Shown here: positions 1-6,972 of the stretch, in pieces | Layout: each line of letters begins with the position of its first letter | Numbering within the stretch: position 1 is the first letter of the stretch | Assembly (NCBI RefSeq): GCF_001400735.1 | Contig: NZ_LJPW01000133.1 | Coordinates: 1-47,280 of the forward strand | Source of the DNA: Pseudomonas caricapapayae | GTDB taxonomy: Bacteria > Pseudomonadota > Gammaproteobacteria > Pseudomonadales > Pseudomonadaceae | Direction of reading: 5' to 3' | Length of the DNA: 47,280 nucleotides | Made by a program: the position numbers and the translations under genes | The notes under the pieces: model-generated | The model's input: the letters and a program-made list of their open reading frames with translations, nothing else | Databases searched by the model: none | What the model was told of the DNA's origin: nothing

Positions 1-48
1 GTTGCGGCATTCATCTGTAACCGGAAGGGCGTTAGCACGCGGATTCAT
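1..48 (-). CDS. 5' end of an unidentified ICE gene (runs off the window)
   Basis: A leftward ATG at 48 is followed by 16 open codons to the window edge (MNPRANALPVT...). A GGAG Shine-Dalgarno lies eight bases upstream of the ATG. It has the same orientation as the ICE operon, so it is probably the next gene of that operon, separated from it by the rightward small gene at 162-566. Too little protein is visible to name it; ParB-like or DUF2857 genes are known in this position in related ICEs, but nothing here identifies either. Confidence 0.45.
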   Translation of the reverse strand, partial: MNPRANALPVTDECRN

Positions 49-119
49 AGCGATTCTCCGGGGCGAGGGAAGTGGGTGATGCATTGCGCAAAAGGGTGCC
101 GGACGCAGCCAGTGGTAGA

Positions 120-146
120 GTTTGGTTTCCAAAGACAAACCCAAAC
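120..146. promoter_or_regulatory. Inverted repeat upstream of the small ICE gene
   Basis: GTTTGGTTT at 120-128 and AAACCCAAAC at 137-146 are inverted copies with one bulged base. They lie just before the strong GGAGG ribosome site of the gene starting at 162. It could be an operator or a leader hairpin; no function is shown. Confidence 0.3.
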
Positions 147-161
147 CACCGGAGGTCCGGC

Positions 162-566
162 ATGAAACCTAGAGAAGTGCTTTCGTACGATGCGCTTGCA
201 GAAGAAATTTGGAAGTCCTCGCAGGCGCTGCTTGGGATCAACCCGTTTGCAAAGCGACAGTGGTACGAACAGACCTTCTGTCTTTCTGCGTTGGGTGATT
301 CACTGGCTACCGCAAGAAAATGGGATTTGTCTGGCTTGGAGGCGATTGAATATGCACTCATTCTTCGGCACTCCTGGTTTCCTGATCAGGTCCGACAAAT
401 GACTCCTCGCGATAAGTGGCTATCACTGCATGAGGAACTGGCAGGACTGGAGATGGCTTATGGTGCGAAGCAAGCGTGGAGGGATCGGGAAGCAACAGAG
501 CTAGACGCCAACGATTCGCCTGAGGACGTGTGGCGTGTGTATCCGCGGGGATACCCAGTGCCATGA
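162..566 (+). CDS. Hypothetical ICE protein, 134 aa, opposite strand to operon
   Basis: I do not recognise this protein. An upstream in-frame start at 72 exists, but the ATG at 162 is chosen because a perfect GGAGG lies six bases before it. The product is a soluble, mixed-charge protein rich in Trp and Leu, with a central helical stretch (around LSGLEAIEYALILRHSW) and an acidic, proline-ending tail. It has no signal peptide or membrane segment. It is transcribed against the ICE operon, and its last 209 bases overlap, antiparallel, the 3' part of the leftward gene at 358-948. Either it is a cargo gene that arrived later, or one of the two reading frames is overextended. The ribosome site favours this one as real. 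Confidence 0.6.
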   Translation: MKPREVLSYDALAEEIWKSSQALLGINPFAKRQWYEQTFCLSALGDSLATARKWDLSGLEAIEYALILRHSWFPDQVRQMTPRDKWLSLHEELAGLEMAYGAKQAWRDREATELDANDSPEDVWRVYPRGYPVP

Positions 567-948
567 AGGGGTGATCTTCAACCTCATGGTCAAACCAGGG
601 AAATGCATCCAGAAGAGCGTTGTCAGGCAGCTTGCCTTTGGCGAGCTGCAACAATGGACGCCAACGCGCTCGACCGCCGAATTTCGAGTCATACCTCAGA
701 ACGTAGCGTTGCGGGCGGGATACCAATTCGAGTCGCACCAGAAGGTCAGCCAAATCGCTTGGAATTTGCCGACGTGGTAGATGGTTCAATGCAATGCTGA
801 TAAGCGCGCTCAGGGCGGCTGCATCTATCAGCACGATGTCACCAACCAGCCAGGCGGACGGATGAGGCTTTTCTGTCAGGCATTGACTTATTGCTTCGTG
901 CAGATAAGGGGCAAGAGACTCTTTTGTCAGTTCAATGAAGGAAGTCAT
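358..948 (-). CDS. Hypothetical ICE protein downstream of dnaB, 196 aa
   Basis: The start codon overlaps the stop of the helicase gene (ATGA type, 945-948), as between other genes of this operon, so translational coupling is likely. Residues 1-125 look like a folded protein: an N-terminal helix, a hydrophobic AALSALISIALNHL segment, then a basic stretch. The last 70 residues are proline- and threonine-rich and lie antiparallel to the gene at 162-566, so the C-terminus may be an artefact of truncation or readthrough. I cannot assign a family. The coupling argues that the N-terminal part is translated; the full length is uncertain. Confidence 0.55.
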   Translation of the reverse strand: MTSFIELTKESLAPYLHEAISQCLTEKPHPSAWLVGDIVLIDAAALSALISIALNHLPRRQIPSDLADLLVRLELVSRPQRYVLRYDSKFGGRARWRPLLQLAKGKLPDNALLDAFPWFDHEVEDHPFMALGIPADTHATRPQANRWRLALLLPDPSTLASHHKPSPVLPVPHAVIATYREESFVGPDQETRSAEE

Positions 949-2294
949 GCCCTAGCTCCTTGCCAGGTACTGGCCGAGAGGTTTTCAAAACGAGTGTGTT
1001 GGGGGATGAAGGCCGTTCGGACGGTGCCGAGCGCGCCGTTTCGATGCTTGCTGAGAATGAGCTCGGCGATCCCTTTTTGCTCGCTGTCGGGGTTGTAAAC
1101 CTCGTCCCGATATACGAACAGAATCAGGTCAGCGTCTTGCTCTAGGGCCCCAGAGTCACGAAGGTCTGCGTTGATAGGCCGCTTGTTCGGACGCCGCTCC
1201 AGTTCTCGATTGAGTTGAGATAGCGCCACGACAGGGCAGTCGAACTCTTTGGCCAAAGCCTTGAGTGACCGAGATATCTCACTGATTTCATTGGCCCTAT
1301 TTTCTTTGCCTGGGCATTTCATCATTTGCAGATAATCGATCAATATCAGAACTGGCTTTCCAAAGCGGCGCGCGCCTCTGCGCGCCCTTGCACGGATTGA
1401 TGAAGGCGTCAGGTCCGCTTGGTCATCAATTACAAGACGATCGCCATACGAGTTGATCTTTGCCACTGCCATCGAGAGCTTAGGCCAGTCCTCATCCTCC
1501 AACTGCCCACGGATCAACTTCTCCAGATTCAGGTGCCCCAGGATCGAGATGAGCCTGTAAATAATCGCCTCGGCCGGCATCTCCAGGCTGTAGATCTGAA
1601 CGGTGGACTCGGGATCTTTTTGAAGCGCAGCGTCGACCAAATTGAGGGCTAGGCTGGTTTTACCCATGGAGGGCCTAGCTGCAAGGATCACCAGATCCGC
1701 TGGCTGTAAACCTCCCGTCAACTCGTCCAGGTCGGCAAGCCCAGTGGGTAAACCAACAACCGACTCGCCCGCGTTGAATCGAAGGTCGATCTTGTCGACT
1801 ACCCGTAAAAGCATTCGGTTTACGTCGACAAAGTCGGAAGTCTGCCGTCCTTGCCCCAAGGCAAAAAGCTGTTGCTCGATGACGTCCTGTACCTCAGACG
1901 CATTCGCTTGAGGATCCGAAGCTTCCCGCGCGCATCCATAACCGTGCGAAATGAGTCGACGCAGATGAGCTCGGTTGCTCACTGTGTCGGCATACGCCTT
2001 GATGTTGGCTACAGAAGGGGTGTTTTTGGCGAGTTCACTGAGGTAAGCCAAGCCCCCAGCCGCTTCTATTGCCGCAATGGAGTCGGAAACCGTGACCACG
2101 TCAAATGGCTTGTTCGATTCAGCCAGCCCAGCAATGCTCTTGAATATCAGACGGTGCTCGGCTCGGAAAAAGTCATCAGCTTTGATACGATCTGCGATCA
2201 GATCCCAAGACTCGTTATCAAGCATCAGCCCGCCCAGCACGGCTTGTTCTGCTTCGACAGAGTGAGGAGGGGACATGTGAGAAATATCCATCAT
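945..2294 (-). CDS. DnaB-type replicative helicase of the ICE
   Basis: A ring helicase expected to unwind the excised circular ICE for replication. The product (449 aa from the ATG at 2294; 448 from the adjacent ATG at 2291, which is better spaced from the GGGAGG) has the DnaB N-terminal domain (PHSVEAEQAVLGGLMLD) and the RecA-like C-terminal domain. Walker A is ARPSMGKTS near residue 210, Walker B is LILIDYLQMM, and the C-terminal signature includes LSQLNRELERR and SGALEQDADLILFVYRD. Chromosomal DnaB proteins are slightly longer. The start overlaps the stop of the DUF2786 gene, so the two are coupled. An ICE-encoded helicase between ParA and other inheritance genes is typical of this element class. 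Confidence 0.9.
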   Translation of the reverse strand: MMDISHMSPPHSVEAEQAVLGGLMLDNESWDLIADRIKADDFFRAEHRLIFKSIAGLAESNKPFDVVTVSDSIAAIEAAGGLAYLSELAKNTPSVANIKAYADTVSNRAHLRRLISHGYGCAREASDPQANASEVQDVIEQQLFALGQGRQTSDFVDVNRMLLRVVDKIDLRFNAGESVVGLPTGLADLDELTGGLQPADLVILAARPSMGKTSLALNLVDAALQKDPESTVQIYSLEMPAEAIIYRLISILGHLNLEKLIRGQLEDEDWPKLSMAVAKINSYGDRLVIDDQADLTPSSIRARARRGARRFGKPVLILIDYLQMMKCPGKENRANEISEISRSLKALAKEFDCPVVALSQLNRELERRPNKRPINADLRDSGALEQDADLILFVYRDEVYNPDSEQKGIAELILSKHRNGALGTVRTAFIPQHTRFENLSASTWQGARA

Positions 2295-2992
2295 GCCCTC
2301 CCGATTCTTGTCTGGGACGGGGAGTGCTGATCGACGCCTCTGTGCAGCGCGGCTGTCGATCCTTGCCTCCATCCCTGATGCTGGGATTTGAGGTCGTGGC
2401 CTTTTACAGAGGTTGGCTCGATTTCTTTTTCGATCAGGGTCGGGTGATGCAACCCGATGTAGGCACTGATCGCTTGTTGGGTTTGTTCGTCCTGGCGACC
2501 GGCGAATTTGTAAACGTTGTGAGCGACTGCATCGATCCAGGCTTCGGCAAAAATCCGGCCACGTCGTCTTTTAGTCGTTGGATTGCAGCGCTTGAGTAGC
2601 GACACATGCTGACGCCGTGCCGTCACCAGTTGCAGATGAAGCGCTGAATAGGCATAGCTGGCCAGATCCGGCGATACACCCAAGCCGATGAACTTGAAGT
2701 GCCAGCCTCCAGGCCGAGCTTGGTACGCAATGCAATCGCAGTCGAAAGCGCTCGCGCATGTGTTTGCCAGGCTATGCAGCCAACTGGCGGGCGCTCGCTT
2801 CGTACCGGCCGAGACTGAGGCCTCGCAGGCAAGATGAGCCTCCACCTCAAGCTCTTCGAGCTGGTACTGCTCCATGAGCTTGCGGCCTTGCCGCAGAGCT
2901 GTCTCAGCCTCATTAGGAGATGCTCCCGCAGACCGGGCCAATGCGAAGCATTTGATGACTTTGTCGATTATCCGTTGGCGATCGATACTCAT
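2291..2992 (-). CDS. DUF2786-domain protein of the ICE
   Basis: The 233-residue product begins with the DUF2786 pattern: a helical segment, IIDKVIKCFALARSAGASPNEAETALRQ, here split as IIDKVIKCFALARS and SPNEAETALRQGRKLMEQYQ. The middle part (WLHSLANTCASAFDCDCIAY, FKFIGLG) resembles the DUF7168-like extension found in such proteins, and a basic TTKRRRGR run follows. The biochemical role of this domain is not established. It overlaps its neighbours by four bases at both ends, so it is translated in the same unit as the gene before it and the helicase after it. This suggests a part in ICE replication or inheritance, which is inference. The Ser/Gln-rich tail after about residue 195 may be poorly conserved. 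Confidence 0.75.
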   Translation of the reverse strand: MSIDRQRIIDKVIKCFALARSAGASPNEAETALRQGRKLMEQYQLEELEVEAHLACEASVSAGTKRAPASWLHSLANTCASAFDCDCIAYQARPGGWHFKFIGLGVSPDLASYAYSALHLQLVTARRQHVSLLKRCNPTTKRRRGRIFAEAWIDAVAHNVYKFAGRQDEQTQQAISAYIGLHHPTLIEKEIEPTSVKGHDLKSQHQGWRQGSTAALHRGVDQHSPSQTRIGRA

Positions 2993-3732
2993 GGCTGCAC
3001 CTCATATGCCAGAGCCTCTTTCCAAAGTCTGAGCGTTTCTTGCTCTTCAGCTGTGAGCTCGGCTTTAGCGTGCTCCTCACGGACTTTCGACTGCAGAGCG
3101 GCTAGCCGATCCTCGACCTCAGATCCATCGTCGTAAGAGATGTCATTAGTCAGGGCCTCAATGAGCTGGGGACGAAGTGAGGCTAGGCAACTGACTCGAT
3201 AAGCGGTCAGGCTGGTCCAACCTATCAGTTTGCTAAACGGCGTCAGTAGATCGCGTCTGACTCTGCTATTGAGCTCGACTGTGGTGTAGAAGCTGTCGTA
3301 TGCGCCAATACGATTGAATAACAGCACTGTTTTGAGAAGATCAAGTTTCTGGTCCAAGCTTTCAATGGGCAGAGGATATGCAGCAGCAATCAGTTGTTTC
3401 GCTCTTGCGTTCCGCGCATCCTGCCGACGTTTGGCCGCTTTCTCCTCGCGGACACGTTTTTCTTTGGCATGCTCGACATGAGAGTTCACTGATTCAAGAA
3501 GCTGCGCGGCCTGTGTGAGCAGTTCACGCTGTTCCATACTCAAGTAATCACCGAGTCGGCTAATCAGGCCTCCACCCATTTTATGGCCAGCGCCTAAATT
3601 ACGCAGCTCACGTGACGTGCTCGTAAGCTTGGTCTGAGCTGCGCGCAATAGTGATGAGTTGTACTGCTCGTTGAGCTTGCGCATCAATTCCTGAGTAATG
3701 CCGGATGCGTCGGTGAGATGTGGCGTCCCCAT
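2989..3732 (-). CDS. Hypothetical protein between parA and DUF2786 gene, 247 aa
   Basis: I do not recognise a named domain. The protein is soluble and strongly helical. Residues about 75-120 form a charged, probably coiled-coil segment (EHAKEKRVREEKAAKRRQ), and the C-terminal 40 residues are again charged and helical. Its ATG at 3732 is one base from the parA stop, and its stop overlaps the next start, so it is co-translated with ParA. ParA proteins usually work with a DNA-binding partner. A partner or adaptor role for this protein is a reasonable guess from position alone; no helix-turn-helix or ribbon-helix-helix motif is evident. Confidence 0.7.
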   Translation of the reverse strand: MGTPHLTDASGITQELMRKLNEQYNSSLLRAAQTKLTSTSRELRNLGAGHKMGGGLISRLGDYLSMEQRELLTQAAQLLESVNSHVEHAKEKRVREEKAAKRRQDARNARAKQLIAAAYPLPIESLDQKLDLLKTVLLFNRIGAYDSFYTTVELNSRVRRDLLTPFSKLIGWTSLTAYRVSCLASLRPQLIEALTNDISYDDGSEVEDRLAALQSKVREEHAKAELTAEEQETLRLWKEALAYEVQP

Positions 3733-3733
3733 T

Positions 3734-4594
3734 TCAGCGATCCTCTTTGACGATTTTCGCTACAGCCGGCTCTGTCATGGCTTCAAAGAGGTCTTTCCAT
3801 TGTGGGAAAGCCTCTACCGCCAGTTCACGGATGATCTGAAGCGCACTCGGAGCTCGACGGTTGGACGGTTGTTTGTATTCGATCCGGTGCGCAGACATAC
3901 CCGACGTCGATGCCTGCCGGAAAACTACAGAAGCAGGGACGGTGCTTTGAAGTACCTCGATCTCTTGGCTATCAGCGAAGGTCACTCTGATTGCGTCATG
4001 GATCTGGCGAGCGTCAACGGTCTGGTCGAGGCAGTTGACTACAACCTTGATTTGAGGGACGTGCAGGCCAAGCCTCGAGTAAGGACGCAGTCCGTCAAGC
4101 ATTTGCAACGTCCCACGGTTAAACTCGCGGGCGCTGAGCATGTTCGGTGGCAACGGGGATACAGCAAGATCTGACGCTAAAACCACCATCTCCAACATGA
4201 CACTTCGCGCGCCCTGGGTGTCAATGAGAATCAGGTCGAATTGACCCTCGAAAGCTTTCAGCAGAGAAGCCAATCGCAGACGACCATCCGCAGCCTGAAG
4301 CAGGAGGCTAATCAACTGATTGTTCGGGTCGTTCGACAAGATCAAGGACAGGTTCGGGATGCTTGTCCTCGATATGATTCGCTCTGGATCAGTCAGGTTA
4401 TGTGCGATGAGGTCGAATATGCCGCCGCTGACTTCCTGTGCCATTGGGTAATAGGAGGACAGTGAAGGCTGTACAGGGTCCATGTCTATGAGCAGGACCT
4501 TGAGGCCGGCATCGGCGCAGAAGCCGCCCAGGTTGGCAGCCAGGGTGGTTTTACCGACACCACCTTTGGTGGACAAAAGCGAAGTAATGAACAT
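3734..4594 (-). CDS. parA: ParA/Soj-family partition ATPase of the ICE
   Basis: A Walker-type partition ATPase that in PAPI-1-like elements is needed to maintain the excised ICE. The 286-residue product has the deviant Walker A motif KGGVGKTT at residues 10-17, the LLIDMDPVQPSLS switch region and the ILIDTQGARS Walker B-like segment. There is no N-terminal helix-turn-helix extension, as in small plasmid ParA proteins. It is the outermost gene, next to the attachment site, and probably the first gene of the operon. The start ATG at 4594 has no free Shine-Dalgarno: the only candidate, AGAGG, lies inside the stem of the hairpin at 4603-4626. Confidence 0.92.
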   Translation of the reverse strand: MFITSLLSTKGGVGKTTLAANLGGFCADAGLKVLLIDMDPVQPSLSSYYPMAQEVSGGIFDLIAHNLTDPERIISRTSIPNLSLILSNDPNNQLISLLLQAADGRLRLASLLKAFEGQFDLILIDTQGARSVMLEMVVLASDLAVSPLPPNMLSAREFNRGTLQMLDGLRPYSRLGLHVPQIKVVVNCLDQTVDARQIHDAIRVTFADSQEIEVLQSTVPASVVFRQASTSGMSAHRIEYKQPSNRRAPSALQIIRELAVEAFPQWKDLFEAMTEPAVAKIVKEDR

Positions 4595-4602
4595 GGTATA
4601 AA

Positions 4603-4626
4603 GCCTCTAATGGGGACATTAGAGGC
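4603..4626 (-). promoter_or_regulatory. Leader hairpin covering the parA ribosome site
   Basis: GCCTCTAATG (4603-4612) and CATTAGAGGC (4617-4626) are perfect 10-base inverted repeats around a GGGA loop. They lie eight bases upstream of the parA ATG. On the parA strand the stem's 3' arm contains AGAGG, nine bases before the start and the only plausible ribosome site. It may limit ParA translation when folded, or it may be an operator for ParA or another repressor. Both readings are inference. Confidence 0.55.
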
Positions 4627-4680
4627 TGCGTGGTCTTTCAAAACCGGGTCCAGCGTACTCGTGCTCAAGGTGCAGCAGAA

Positions 4681-4733
4681 CCAATTGTCTTTTAACCAAT
4701 TGGTCGTAGGTTCGAATCCCACACGACCCACCA
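4681..4733 (+). other. ICE attachment site: 3' fragment of tRNA-Lys(TTT)
   Basis: The sequence contains a tRNA-Lys anticodon loop CTTTTAA, the variable loop, the T loop GGTTCGAATCC, and an acceptor end ACGACCCACCA. The normal 5' half (GGGTCGTTAGCTCAG...) is missing. This is what remains on the far side when an element inserts into the 3' end of tRNA-Lys and restores the gene on its other side. The T stem GTAGG/CCCAC has one A-C mismatch and the anticodon stem one T-C mismatch, as expected for a copy no longer selected as tRNA. In P. syringae a tRNA-Lys site near queC and nadA is a known ICE insertion site. Confidence 0.8.
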
Positions 4734-4740
4734 TTTCAAA

Positions 4741-4783
4741 AATCTGGAAGGCCCATGAAAATGAGGATTTCCGGATTTTTTTT
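4741..4783 (+). terminator. Rho-independent terminator of the original tRNA-Lys gene
   Basis: AATCTGGAA (4741-4749) pairs with TTCCGGATT (4769-4777), with one G-T pair, and is followed by a run of eight T ending at 4783. It lies eight bases behind the tRNA CCA end. From 4784 to 4978 I see nothing else of note. Confidence 0.8.
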
Positions 4784-4978
4784 GCTTTGCGGATTGTGGT
4801 GCGTGGATTGCTGCTTTGGGCTTTCTGCGTTTGGTTGGGGCTGCGATCTGTAGAGCAAGCGACGAATCGTTCGAAGCTGAGGGCAGGCGTCACCTTTCGA
4901 GTGAGATACGCCCCCAGACGAGCAGCCGTCTGCGGAGGGCTTCAATTCCCCCGCAGCCTCTGCTGAAAATAATATCCG

Positions 4979-6577
4979 TTAAAACGGAGCCCCAGGCACC
5001 ACGGATTTCATCGGCACAAACGCTGCCGTGCAATCGACCGGCGTGCCGTCTCCAGGACTGCCGGACACCGTGACGTCATCCTTTATCGAAGGCACCAGCT
5101 TATTGGCGAAACTCACCGGCCCCGGTCCCAAAGTGAAGTGGGTCGCGGTAAGCCCGGTGAAGCTGGGCTGGGCTCCATCGAAAACAACGTTATCCAGCGT
5201 AATGGAAATCGCCCGTTTCTGGCCGTTGTCGCTGTAGCCGACAAAGGTCGTCTTGCCACCACCGAATCGTGGGCTACCCAGATAATGAAACCCCTTCACG
5301 GTAATGCCGCTGAAGTCGGGGTACGAGGTTCCACTGCCGCTGCCGTAGGTGGTGTCGAACACCATCGGGAATTTGACGTTGCGCATGCACACGTTTTCGT
5401 AACGAATACCTTCTACCGTTCCACCGCTTTTGGCGTTCGACTTTATTCTCAGTCCAATGCCGTCCTGGCTGTCTGCGCCATCCGCTGCCAAATCCACAAC
5501 GTTGACATTGTGCACGCCTCCACTGGTCTCACTGCCGATGGAAAGGCCGTGCCCGTAGTAGAAATGATTGTGTGCGAACATCAGGTCTCGACTGCCAGTG
5601 GTTCTGCTGGACTTTATGCCAACGTTGTCATCGCCGGTGCTGATATAGGAGTAGGCTAGGAGTACCTTGTTCGATTGGCCTGGGTCGAAGCCGTCCGTGT
5701 TCTTTACGGTTTCCGGAGTAAAGCAGGTGCCCGGGGTCTTCTGGTCGGGAGTCGAACCGGCCGGGCAATGGTAGCCCTCTACGCTGTAGACCCGACTGGG
5801 GGTCAGAATCCTGATCCCCCACACAGTCACCCCCGTCACGCCATCAGTCACGATGTTGAAGTCTGGCGCGTTTTGCAGCGTCAGCCCTTGGATGACGAAG
5901 TTCGTTCCGCCGCTGACTTGTATGAGGCGTGGCTTTTGCTGATAAACGTTGGACAGGGTCTTCTGGTAAACAAGGTCCCACCAACTGCGCAGATTGGCGT
6001 TTGCCCCGGCGGTAAGCACGCTTCCGCCGCGACCATCGATGACGCCTTTTCCGATAACACCGCTGGAGTGGGTGTTTTTGGCGGAGATCAGTGAGCTGCA
6101 GGCATCCTGATTGGCAACCGTAGTCACGCCACACGTGCCTTTGCCGTTGTCGTAGTCCTTGGGGTTGCGTGAGGCGAAGAGCGTAACGCCCTCGTCAATC
6201 CAGAGTGTCACGCCGGATTTCAATTGCAGAGGGCCGCTGAGGAATGCCGAGGCACCGCCCGCACCCTTGATCAGTTGTACCGCTTGTCCGGCTGCGCATC
6301 CATTGATTGCGCTCTGGATCTTGTCCTGATCAGGCCTGGAGTCGAGCGCTGCACCGTCGATGCTGTCCAGCGAGCCGTCTTTGGGGGAGAGTGTTGCTTG
6401 AATCTGCTTGCAGACTGGCGGGCTGGGTGGCTCGTTGATGGTGCCCCAGGGCGTTACCACGGCGGCGTCACTGGCCGCCTGTGCGGGCATGACAGAGGTG
6501 ATCGAAATGCTCGCGCAAGTGGCTATCCAGAAGGTCTGCCGAAAAGTTTTTCGGGCGAAGTGCAGGGGGGCTGGCAT
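4979..6577 (-). CDS. Secreted GH28 polygalacturonase
   Basis: A glycoside hydrolase family 28 enzyme expected to cleave polygalacturonic acid in plant cell walls. The 532-residue product starts with a basic segment and a hydrophobic core ending PAQA-AS near residue 34, a Sec signal peptide. The family motifs are all present: NTDGFD at 293-298, GDDN at 315-318, GHGLSIGS at 342-349 and RIKS at 377-380. The catalytic aspartates, the histidine and the substrate-binding Arg-Lys pair are therefore intact. It is a lone leftward gene between the ICE att site and nadA. An AT-rich tract (about 6610-6690) upstream probably holds its promoter. No export partner is encoded nearby; type II secretion would be the usual route. 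Confidence 0.93.
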   Translation of the reverse strand: MPAPLHFARKTFRQTFWIATCASISITSVMPAQAASDAAVVTPWGTINEPPSPPVCKQIQATLSPKDGSLDSIDGAALDSRPDQDKIQSAINGCAAGQAVQLIKGAGGASAFLSGPLQLKSGVTLWIDEGVTLFASRNPKDYDNGKGTCGVTTVANQDACSSLISAKNTHSSGVIGKGVIDGRGGSVLTAGANANLRSWWDLVYQKTLSNVYQQKPRLIQVSGGTNFVIQGLTLQNAPDFNIVTDGVTGVTVWGIRILTPSRVYSVEGYHCPAGSTPDQKTPGTCFTPETVKNTDGFDPGQSNKVLLAYSYISTGDDNVGIKSSRTTGSRDLMFAHNHFYYGHGLSIGSETSGGVHNVNVVDLAADGADSQDGIGLRIKSNAKSGGTVEGIRYENVCMRNVKFPMVFDTTYGSGSGTSYPDFSGITVKGFHYLGSPRFGGGKTTFVGYSDNGQKRAISITLDNVVFDGAQPSFTGLTATHFTLGPGPVSFANKLVPSIKDDVTVSGSPGDGTPVDCTAAFVPMKSVVPGAPF

Positions 6578-6734
6578 TTGTGAGACCTGTCAAATTGGAT
6601 GTTCAAATTGAGTCAGCCAAGATAATTTAAGAATGTGTCAATTAGAAAATCATTACATATTATATCTTTTTCATGTTACGGAATAAGTGCTTGTCCGATG
6701 GGCTTGAAGAACCGTTCTCATTGCCACAGGTGAG

Positions 6735-6750
6735 GCCAGAAACTTCTGGC
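6735..6750. promoter_or_regulatory. Short palindrome between polygalacturonase gene and nadA
   Basis: GCCAGAA-AC-TTCTGGC is a perfect 7+2+7 palindrome in the 395-bp divergent region (6578-6972). The two-base centre suits a dimeric repressor site better than an RNA hairpin. The same gap holds an AT-rich stretch (6610-6690) and a GC-rich inverted repeat near 6775-6800. Which gene it controls, if any, is unknown. Confidence 0.35.
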
Positions 6751-6972
6751 AAATCAGGTTTTTGCCGTTAGAATCGGCGCGCCTTCAGGCGCCGGGCCGA
6801 TAGTTGCTGAACATCGGTCACCTGCTTGACTGCACACAGCGCGGCCTTTGTCGGGCGATGTATGCGCAACGCTGGAGTGACCTTCGTCGATCAGGGGTTC
6901 CGGCTTTTTTATTGCCTGTATTTCGGGTGTAAACTCGCCTTTCGCGCTCTAGCGCCTTCAGGTCCCGTGAAC

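Larger units (their letters stand above)
1..4733. mobile_element. Terminal segment of a PFGI-1/PAPI-1-class ICE
   Basis: This is the end of an integrative and conjugative element whose remainder lies left of the window. The support is a ParA/Soj gene as the last gene, a DnaB-type helicase and a DUF2786 gene in one leftward operon, and a 3' fragment of tRNA-Lys immediately outside parA. This layout (soj next to the tRNA-Lys attachment site) is known from pKLC102, PAPI-1 and P. syringae ICEs. The genes here serve replication and stable inheritance; conjugation and cargo genes are not in view. The right boundary is placed at the end of the tRNA fragment; the exact crossover point cannot be fixed without the other att copy. 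Confidence 0.85.

Noticed and set aside
4646..4733. A functional tRNA-Lys gene
   Set aside because: The proper 5' half is missing, the length is 12 nt too great, and two stems have mismatches. It is kept as an att fragment.
6826..6972. N-terminal extension of NadA from a TTG start
   Set aside because: The extra 49 residues do not fit the family, and the ATG at 6973 gives the usual 352-residue protein.
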